Positions 34,511 to 40,092 of a stretch of 40,092 nucleotides of DNA are shown here, piece after piece (positions within the stretch are counted from its first letter, which is position 1; each line of letters opens with the position of its first letter). This DNA is from an uncultured Eggerthella sp. (GTDB lineage Bacteria > Actinomycetota > Coriobacteriia > Coriobacteriales > Eggerthellaceae), in NCBI GenBank assembly GCA_900556585.1, contig USPD01000010.1:1-40092 (forward strand), given 5' to 3'. The notes beneath the pieces were generated by a model. It saw nothing but the letters and a program-made list of their open reading frames with translations, was not told where the DNA came from and made no database searches. Position numbers and translations under genes: made by a program.

Positions 34511-34985
34511 TTACCCGATAAGTACACCTGGCATATAAAAACATATTAGGAAAACCTTACTACTACAGATAATATTTCTATAATAGGAGATCCGATATTA
34601 AACTACTCCCTATCACCAATGACGAAAACTCCATTGGCACCAACAATATTGAATCGTTAAAACAATATCTCGCAATCTCCCATAGCATAGAAGCAAATAC
34701 CAAGATTCGTTTACCCTTGATCTTCAATACGACAGTATGGTCAACTCTCAAAGTACGCAAACAAGAACTTAAAGTCTAAAGTAGCTTAGTGCCTTAAACG
34801 ACTTGACGGTAGCTAAATACGCCTACTTTGAGTAATAAAACACCAATAGAGCAATTGCCGGTTAAACTATGTAATCACTATTCCTTTATAGATTAAAAAC
34901 ACCGAATATCATTTTCTGCTTTTCTTTTGCCCCACCGTAAAGTATTGCTAAGAGTACAAATTATTTCATACCAAAGGAGGTTCTT
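34511..34985. other. Intergenic region with a 60-codon frame lacking a normal start
   Basis: A plus frame from 34597 (ATT) to TAA at 34777-34779 encodes LLPITNDENSIGTNNIESLK and similar protein-like sequence. AGGAG at 34585-34589 lies exactly seven bases before the ATT, and TATAAT lies at 34579-34584. Either an ATG has mutated to ATT or this rare codon is used; it is not called a gene. The ribosome-binding site AAAGGAGG (34974-34981) of the next gene closes the region. Confidence 0.35.
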
Positions 34986-35924
34986 ATGGACTTCAAAAAC
35001 GTAGTGGTAGCCGGCGGCGGAGTCCTGGGAAGTCAGATCGCTCTTCAATGTGCCTACAAGGGATTCAATGTAACAATCTGGTTGAGGACCGATGCCTCAA
35101 TTGATAGAGCTCAACCTAAGTTACAGCGCTTTCGCGATATCTATCTTGCCACACTAGAAGCCATGAAAACGGATCCGCGTGCCTATGCACGAGGCCTAGC
35201 CGACGATCCCAACCTGGCACCCGAAGCTATCGACCAATTGAAGGAGCAAGCATCAAAGGCCTATGAGAGCCTTACTTTAACAACAAGTCTTGAAGAAGCC
35301 CTTAAGGATGCAGACCTAGTAATCGAAGCAATTGCCGAAGATCCAAAGCAAAAGATAGACTTCTACACAAACGCCACCAAGTACCTTCCAGAACGAACCG
35401 TAATATGCACCAATTCATCGACATTGGTACCCAGCGCCTTCGCAGAATACACAGGTCGGCCCGAAAAGTATCTTGCTCTCCATTTTGCAAACGAAATATG
35501 GCGGAACAATACCGCCGAGGTTATGGGTCATCCAGGAACCGAACAGGTCTATTACAACCAAGTTGTCGAATTCGCAAAGGCTATAGGCATGGTTCCTCTC
35601 TGTCTAAAGAAAGAACAACCAGGATATCTGTTAAACAGCTTACTCGTTCCGTTCCTCAGCGCTGCGCAGGCTCTTGCCGCCAATGATGTTGCCGATATTG
35701 AAACAATAGACAAGACATGGAAATTAGGAACAGGAGCTCCGTTCGGTCCATTCCAGATTCTCGATATCGTTGGCTTAACAACTGCTTACAATATTGTTTC
35801 AATGAGCCCCGAGGCCAACGACCCCACGACGACCCAGGGTAAGATCAAGGCAATGCTCGAGTCATACATCCAAGCTGGCAAACTGGGCATTAATTCAGGA
35901 GAGGGCTTCTACAAGTACAACTAG
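34986..35924 (+). CDS. 3-hydroxyacyl-CoA dehydrogenase family protein
   Basis: The 312-residue NAD-dependent enzyme of the 3HCDH family oxidises 3-hydroxyacyl-CoA (or hydroxy-acid relatives) to the keto form. The N-terminal Rossmann domain has VVVAGGGVLGSQIA (GxGxxG at 10-15). The catalytic pair His166 and Glu178 is spaced as in the family (LHFANEIWRNNTAEVMG), with the conserved TNSST loop at 142-146. The C-terminal helical domain ends in the usual GxGFYKYN. No thiolase or enoyl-CoA hydratase gene is adjacent, so the pathway (fatty-acid oxidation versus butyrate or other acyl-CoA metabolism) cannot be told. AAAGGAGG precedes the ATG and a clear terminator follows. It is cytosolic. Confidence 0.88.
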   Translation: MDFKNVVVAGGGVLGSQIALQCAYKGFNVTIWLRTDASIDRAQPKLQRFRDIYLATLEAMKTDPRAYARGLADDPNLAPEAIDQLKEQASKAYESLTLTTSLEEALKDADLVIEAIAEDPKQKIDFYTNATKYLPERTVICTNSSTLVPSAFAEYTGRPEKYLALHFANEIWRNNTAEVMGHPGTEQVYYNQVVEFAKAIGMVPLCLKKEQPGYLLNSLLVPFLSAAQALAANDVADIETIDKTWKLGTGAPFGPFQILDIVGLTTAYNIVSMSPEANDPTTTQGKIKAMLESYIQAGKLGINSGEGFYKYN

Positions 35925-35980
35925 ATCATCAAGATCATAGGGATCTCAAGAGTATCCGTGATTATTATCCTGTTCGGATC

Positions 35981-36010
35981 AAAACGGCCATGTTTATCAT
36001 GGTCGTTTTT
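35981..36010 (+). terminator. Terminator of the 3-hydroxyacyl-CoA dehydrogenase gene
   Basis: AAAACGGCCATG (35981-35992) pairs with CATGGTCGTTTT (35998-36009) with one G-T wobble, ending in TTTTT, 56 bases past the stop codon. Confidence 0.85.
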
Positions 36011-36143
36011 GTATTACCAGCAAGCAGATCAGCTTTTTGTAAATCGCCATTTACATTAAATGAAAACAGCTTTCTCAACAAATTCTAGTGAAAACACCTA
36101 TACCATTAAAAGAACCAAAAAAATCGTGAAGCAAAAAACAAAA

Positions 36144-36168
36144 CACCCCGCAGACAATTCTGCGGGGC
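36144..36168 (-). terminator. Terminator of the third surface-protein gene
   Basis: Read on the minus strand, GCCCCGCAGA and TCTGCGGGGT form a 9- to 10-bp stem around ATTG, followed by GTTTTGTTTTTTGC. It lies about 34 bases past the stop of the gene at 36202-37944 and is a textbook intrinsic terminator. Confidence 0.9.
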
Positions 36169-36201
36169 ATTAAGATTACAAATTGTCATAAAGAGGCATC
36201 A

Positions 36202-37944
36202 CTAAAGTCGAGATTTCCTTAGAGCAACTACTCCAATAACCGCAGACATTACACCAATAATAGAAAGCAATGCTGCCAGTGACATATTATTATCACCCGT
36301 TTGAACAAGCGATTCGTCGCTGTTCGATGCGGCAAGAATAGTGAATTCAGTCTCAGCTATACCGGTATCCGACACAATTGCCAACGTATGCTTACCAACA
36401 GAAAGGGTTTCTAGATAGGAAGCCTTCAAAGTAACAATGGTGCTGCCTTCCTTTATTGTGTAGTTGGAAGCATCTAGGTCTTTTCCATCTACCTGCACCT
36501 TAATGAAATCATCAAATGCCGCATTTGACGTGAAAGAAAGTCCGTCCTGTGTGCCTTTCTGCCATGTACCGTTTGCACCAGCAATGATCTCGGGAGTGAA
36601 ATTAGGGTCGATCGCGCCGCAGACAGTGCATTTGCCGTTTTCATAGCTGTGACCGATAGCTGGAATCACGGTGCTTTCAGGAGCGATTTCATTCTTACCT
36701 TCGGAATCACTGAAATATTTCTTGCAGGTTTCACAGTACCAATATTCCGTATTTCCTTCTTCCGTACAGGTGGCAGCTTGGGCTTCCGTCTTAGTGAGAT
36801 TGTGTGAGACGAGGTCTCCGTATTCATTTCCGCAAAGAGCGCAGACCGCTTTTGAAGTACAAGTTGCAGTACCACCCACATGGCTTCCATCGGCACAAAT
36901 TACAAAAGCGTTACTATTGATAAAATCTCCATTTAAAATAATGGTTCCATTATTTGTGAATGTCATACCTTCCGCCAGCGTCAACGATGCCTGCTTGGGA
37001 ATGGTCAATGTAGCACCATTGCAAAGTTCCACATCACGCTTGACAATAGGATTACCCACAACTATTCCATCTTCATAATCGATTATTACGCAGTTTTCAA
37101 CCGTATCGGCGTTAGAGAGATATTCCTCATTGTCAACATTGTCTAGCCAAGTTCCGGTTAGGGACAATCCCCCCGCACCATAGATCGTATATCCAGACCC
37201 AGGACTCTGTGCTTTGACAACAGAATCTGTTATAGACATGACACCTAGAGAATAGAAGGCGCAATCTGATTTTGAGGAAGCATCCAGCATGCTATTTTCA
37301 ATATTAAGATTACCATTACTAAAAACTGCGCAGGTTTTATAGTCCACTGCATGCACAATAGCGTTTACGGTACTGTTTTTAATAAAAAGACCATCGTTCC
37401 CTATTAGACTATTTTCGTAACTATCAATGGTTACATTTGCGCTGTTTTGTATGGTCAATATGCCTCCAAAGCACATCATTCCACCAAAGCTTGTCGAGGT
37501 GATATCAACATTACAACCATCAATAGTTAAATTACCGTTATCTACCTGCAATCCATCAGAATCCGTTTCTATTATCAGCGAATCCCTCTCCGTGCCCTGA
37601 ATTGCAAGATCGACAGTACCACAATAAAAGGCCTTCTTGCTCGTAGATGTGATTGTGTTTTCCCCGATCAGGATGACCTTCAATTCTCCATTGCTCACCC
37701 TGATAGTATAATTATCTGTTGTTTCCTGACTAATAGTCGCGTTATTTAGCGTAAGGGTACCGCTCTCTTCATCCAAAACAGCAGTTCCTTCACCGCACTG
37801 TACTGGTACACCATCTAGTAATGTTTGCCCATTGATTTGTACCGTTGCGGTGTTTGCCGCCATTGCAACTGTTGGTATCAACCCAATAGCAAGCACCAAA
37901 AGCAATACTATTGCCAATGCTCGACTTCGAAGGTTACGTATCAT
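36202..37944 (-). CDS. Surface protein with beta-helix-like N-terminus and sortase-type anchor
   Basis: The 580-residue protein has a signal peptide (MIRNLRSRALAIVLLLVLAI…AMA). Residues about 35-330 contain many short beta-repeats (LTLNNATI, LTIDGCNVDITSTS, LTIQNSANVTIDSY, LNIENSMLDASS) typical of right-handed beta-helix/carbohydrate-binding surface domains. After this come the modules shared with the proteins at 5545 and 18424: a CxxC segment (CETCKKYFSDSEG), TVCGAIDPNF, an X2-like Ig domain (KVQVDGKDLDASNYTIKEGS), and LVQTGD, hydrophobic helix, RKSRL. The LVQTG anchor departs from LPXTG. The ATG is preceded by AGGAGG. A short frame upstream (to 38162) overlaps the start as ATGA, so leader-peptide coupling is conceivable. 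It is a likely adhesin or glycan-binding protein. Confidence 0.85.
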   Translation of the reverse strand: MIRNLRSRALAIVLLLVLAIGLIPTVAMAANTATVQINGQTLLDGVPVQCGEGTAVLDEESGTLTLNNATISQETTDNYTIRVSNGELKVILIGENTITSTSKKAFYCGTVDLAIQGTERDSLIIETDSDGLQVDNGNLTIDGCNVDITSTSFGGMMCFGGILTIQNSANVTIDSYENSLIGNDGLFIKNSTVNAIVHAVDYKTCAVFSNGNLNIENSMLDASSKSDCAFYSLGVMSITDSVVKAQSPGSGYTIYGAGGLSLTGTWLDNVDNEEYLSNADTVENCVIIDYEDGIVVGNPIVKRDVELCNGATLTIPKQASLTLAEGMTFTNNGTIILNGDFINSNAFVICADGSHVGGTATCTSKAVCALCGNEYGDLVSHNLTKTEAQAATCTEEGNTEYWYCETCKKYFSDSEGKNEIAPESTVIPAIGHSYENGKCTVCGAIDPNFTPEIIAGANGTWQKGTQDGLSFTSNAAFDDFIKVQVDGKDLDASNYTIKEGSTIVTLKASYLETLSVGKHTLAIVSDTGIAETEFTILAASNSDESLVQTGDNNMSLAALLSIIGVMSAVIGVVALRKSRL

Positions 37945-38273
37945 GATTTAGCCTCCTGATTTACCCTCTCTTCAGAAGCAGTTTCATCAATAGCGCAATC
38001 AACGCAAGTTACACTTAGAACGAGTACAGAAGCCATTACTTGCAAACTACGATTCACGTCATACGTTCCTTCGTGAAAACTTCCTTTGTTAAAACAAGAA
38101 GCAAAAACGCAGACAAACTGCTTAATGTATTTATTTTCTCCTGAAAATTCAGGTAAAACCATTACCCGTTTTAGGTAACAGAACGGGTAATATCAAATAC
38201 AAAGTAAATTAAGCAAGGCACTATCAGTCAATCAAGGCAAAACACAACATAGCATTTTGCCTCCGTTGCTTTT
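37945..38273. other. Upstream region of the third surface protein
   Basis: It holds the AGGAGG of the surface-protein gene and a perfect 10-bp inverted repeat at 38161-38191. A 73-codon minus-strand frame (37941-38162) overlaps the gene start by ATGA but lacks a convincing ribosome-binding site and family; it is not called. An 8-bp hairpin (AGGCAAAA 38235-38242 with TTTTGCCT 38255-38262) follows the stop of the next minus-strand gene and may be its weak terminator. Confidence 0.4.
38161..38191. repeat. Perfect 10-bp inverted repeat ATTACCCGTT
   Basis: ATTACCCGTT (38161-38170) is inverted at 38182-38191 with an 11-base spacer. It may be an operator for the surface-protein gene beginning at 37944 or a hairpin ending the upstream minus-strand gene; no long T-run supports the latter. 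Confidence 0.45.
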
Positions 38274-38645
38274 CTAACTTTCATTCTCTATGTCGTGCAG
38301 CGCATGTTCAATTCGCGCAAGACCCGCTAATGCCTGGTGATCCTGACTGAAATGTAAATACGCATAAGAACAAATTAAACAAGCAGAAAGACGAGCCCCA
38401 ATATCGTCTGAATCAAGATAACATTCCGCTTTTTCAATAGCCTTTTCTGGCTGACCTGAGAAATAGTAATATTCAGCCCAAGCAATATCTTGCCGACTGC
38501 CTTCCTCCATAGTTTCTACCGTTTTTAAACATTCACCTGGAGCAAAAGAAGAATTCATCAACGGCATAAAGGCATGCTCTTGGAATAACAATTGTTCATC
38601 ACGAGGCAAGAAGGCTTGCAGTGTGTCTTCTTGTCGCACTTGCAT
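38274..38645 (-). pseudogene. Truncated LuxR-type regulator (N-terminal fragment)
   Basis: The start ATG at 38645 has a near-perfect GAGGAGGT ribosome-binding site. The 123-residue product (ELLFQEHAFMPLMNSSFAPG-type segment followed by WAEYYYFSGQPEKAIEKAEC) corresponds to the N-terminal TPR-like sensor part of the LuxR-type transcriptional regulators of about 450-500 residues that are numerous in Eggerthellaceae (family match from memory). The C-terminal helix-turn-helix needed for DNA binding is missing: the frame stops at 38274 and no continuation is found downstream. It is either a decayed gene or a short protein retained as a sensor fragment. It lies divergently from the T-box/trpB unit, about 170 bases apart. 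Confidence 0.65.
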
Positions 38646-38816
38646 GTTACCTCCTCGCAATACGGTATATGATTCCTGGAACTTATCTCATAATACACTT
38701 CAAGCAAAACATGCACTATTATTTACTCATTATCATAGCCCCAAAGACCATGCGTAAATTTTAAGAACACAAACATGTGGCTCGCCTTAATGAAATACCG
38801 CATCCCGATTTCGCTC

Positions 38817-38845
38817 TTGCCATCCCTTGATTGCTTTGTTAATCT
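38817..38845 (+). promoter_or_regulatory. Promoter of the T-box/trpB2 transcript
   Basis: TTGCCA (38817-38822), 17 bp, TAATCT (38840-38845). Start of transcription would be near 38852, just before the first stem of the T-box leader. Confidence 0.5.
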
Positions 38846-38851
38846 TTCGCT

Positions 38852-39216
38852 AAACCGTTGACGAGGAAGTAACGGCGGAAGCGCGCTCACAGAGAGCCGG
38901 GGGTGCTGGAATCCCGACAGAAAGCGAACCGTCAAATGGACCTCAGAGGGCTTACGCAAACTATGCGGCATTTAATTGGAGTAGCTGTTCTGCTTCCTTA
39001 ACCCGCATACAGTAGCGCAAGACGGGTGCTCCCGTTATAGAGCGGGAATGTGATCGCATTCTAACGAATATTGCCTATGCATCATTCGGCTAACGCGCAA
39101 CGCATTCCACGAGAGGACGCGCAGCGCGTCAAGCAGTGGTGGCACCGCAGGAGTTTTCAGCTCTTGTCCCTGCAAGTTTTATTGTAGGAGACAAGGGCTT
39201 TTTTATTGCTCTCGTC
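38852..39216 (+). ncRNA. T-box leader, tryptophan-type, upstream of trpB2
   Basis: The leader has the hallmarks of a T-box riboswitch, which senses uncharged tRNA. Stem I carries the AGAGAG-type element (CACAGAGAGCC, about 38888), a GCTGGAATCCCGACAGAAAG-type apical part, and a specifier loop GAACCGTCAAATGGACCTC with codon UGG (38937-38939), matching tRNA-Trp. The T-box proper is AAGCAGTGGTGGCACCGCAG (39131-39150). GCAGG (39147-39151) can pair with CCTGC (39169-39173) to form the antiterminator; alternatively CTTGTC pairs with GACAAG around 39163-39197 to form a terminator ending in TTTTTT (39198 onward). Lack of Trp should thus switch trpB2 on. The start is taken from the promoter; the left edge is approximate. 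Confidence 0.85.
39159..39206 (+). terminator. Regulated terminator of the T-box leader
   Basis: AGCTCTTGTC pairs with GACAAGGGCT and is followed by a T-run at about 39199-39204. Its 5' half overlaps the antiterminator sequence, giving the on/off switch. Confidence 0.8.
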
Positions 39217-39256
39217 TCCAAGGGGATAAATCCCCACAAGAAAGGAGATGATAATT

Positions 39257-40092
39257 ATGACTAGCAATCAACCAAACACAGACTACAAGACATATCTCAC
39301 TGAAGAAGAACTTCCTACACACTACTACAATGTTCGTGCCGATATGGCAGCCCACGGAATCGACCACGCACCTATGTTGCATCCCGCCACACACGAACCC
39401 GTAACCATCCAAGATCTTGAAGGCATTTTCGCCACCGAGCTTGCCAAGCAAGAACTCAATGCATCTGATCGTTTCATCCCCATCCCTAAAGAAGTGCGTG
39501 ATTTTTATAAGATGTACCGTCCTTCACCTCTCGTTCATGCAGAATTTCTTGAACGTGAACTAGATACCCCTGCAAAGATTTATTACAAATTCGAGGGCAG
39601 TAACACTTCAGGATCACACAAGCTTAATTCAGCTATCCCTCAAGCCTACTACGCCAAAGAACAAGGATTGACAAATCTCACCACCGAAACCGGCGCAGGT
39701 CAATGGGGCACCGCCCTTGCTATGGCAAGTGGATTTTTTGGGCTCAACCTCCACGTATACATGGTTAAATGCTCTGCCGAGCAAAAACCACATCGTAAAG
39801 CTCTCATGGAAGTTTATGGGGCGCGCGTTTCCCACTCCCCTTCAAATGAAACTGCAGCTGGACGCGCCATACTTGCTGTCGACCCCAACAACACAGGATC
39901 ACTCGGTACGGCAATTTCCGAAGCAGTAGAAGAAGCAATGAACACCGAAAACTGTCGCTATGCTTTAGGAAGTGTACTCAATCAAGTTTTGCTTCATCAG
40001 TCAATCGTAGGACTCGAAACTAAAACAGCCTTAGAGAAAATAGGGGTTGAACCCGATATCCTTATTGGATGTGCAGGCGGCGGATCAAACCT
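39257..40092 (+). CDS. trpB: Tryptophan synthase beta chain, TrpB2 type (partial)
   Basis: The frame starts at an ATG preceded by AAAGGAGAT and runs off the window's right edge with 278 codons visible of the roughly 430-460 expected. The sequence matches the TrpB2 branch: KIYYKFEGSNTSGSHKLNSA with the PLP lysine K122, the TTETGAGQWGTALAMAS loop and a CAGGGSN phosphate-binding motif at the edge. The enzyme joins indole and serine to make tryptophan with PLP. TrpB2 proteins often stand alone without TrpA, as salvage enzymes for free indole; whether trpA lies beyond the edge cannot be seen. A tryptophan-type T-box leader controls it, agreeing with the function. It is cytosolic. Confidence 0.92.
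   Translation, partial: MTSNQPNTDYKTYLTEEELPTHYYNVRADMAAHGIDHAPMLHPATHEPVTIQDLEGIFATELAKQELNASDRFIPIPKEVRDFYKMYRPSPLVHAEFLERELDTPAKIYYKFEGSNTSGSHKLNSAIPQAYYAKEQGLTNLTTETGAGQWGTALAMASGFFGLNLHVYMVKCSAEQKPHRKALMEVYGARVSHSPSNETAAGRAILAVDPNNTGSLGTAISEAVEEAMNTENCRYALGSVLNQVLLHQSIVGLETKTALEKIGVEPDILIGCAGGGSN

Noticed and set aside
34578..34760. 60-codon minus-strand frame
   Set aside because: It has no ribosome-binding site, and the opposite strand reads more protein-like.
37941..38162. 73-codon frame overlapping the start of the third surface gene
   Set aside because: The ATGA overlap is suggestive, but there is no ribosome-binding site at either possible start and no family resemblance.
38723..38971. 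82-codon minus-strand frame
   Set aside because: It is antisense to the T-box stem I, has no ribosome-binding site, and the RNA features explain the sequence.

Overview
The window looks like an accessory-rich stretch of chromosome from a host-associated, Gram-positive actinobacterium of the class Coriobacteriia, most likely the family Eggerthellaceae. This placement is inference, resting on three things: a truncated regulator matching the N-terminus of the LuxR-type regulators abundant in that family, an integrase remnant like those in its mobile elements, and the density of secreted, wall- or membrane-anchored surface proteins. Base composition is uneven: roughly 5.5-14.5 kb is visibly GC-richer, while 19-35 kb is AT-richer.

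Layout. 0-5.5 kb is a defence and mobile-element graveyard: a small membrane protein, a hypothetical protein opposite a CHAT-domain protease, head-to-head remnants of a tyrosine integrase and an unknown gene, a hypothetical protein, a small membrane protein, and a Fic protein whose promoter lies inside a palindromic operator. 5.5-14.5 kb holds a BspA-type leucine-rich-repeat surface protein (minus) and a 2127-residue pilin-like adhesin (plus). 14.5-15.8 kb holds broken genes: an unidentified open frame, an internally deleted permease and a truncated redox protein. 15.8-18.4 kb carries divergent metY and metA; MetA has the acetyl-CoA specificity residue, so together they convert homoserine through O-acetylhomoserine to homocysteine. 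18.4-25.2 kb is a second surface block: another LRR protein, a 1347-residue LRR/transglutaminase protein and, convergent with it, the outstanding item: a secreted, wall-anchored protein whose mature N-terminus is an almost eukaryotic ubiquitin domain. 25.4-34.2 kb is a defence/membrane region: a chimeric HNH/methyltransferase remnant, a multi-spanning membrane protein with an EcsC-family protein bearing 11-residue repeats, an McrBC type IV restriction pair (McrB with an EVE-like reader), a divergent GIY-YIG nuclease and a NimA-like flavoprotein. 34.2-38.7 kb has a tiny lipoprotein, a 3-hydroxyacyl-CoA dehydrogenase, a third surface protein and the truncated LuxR-type regulator. The window ends with a tryptophan-type T-box leader in front of a TrpB2 tryptophan synthase beta gene that runs off the edge.

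How parts work together. Three minus-strand surface proteins share one C-terminal cassette (CxxC modules, an Ig-like domain, a variant sorting signal) behind different N-terminal domains, suggesting reshuffled display proteins. McrBC, GIY-YIG, CHAT and Fic genes plus several deletion-fused remnants mark repeated gain and loss of defence and mobile DNA. The ubiquitin protein is the best candidate for an undescribed host-interaction system.
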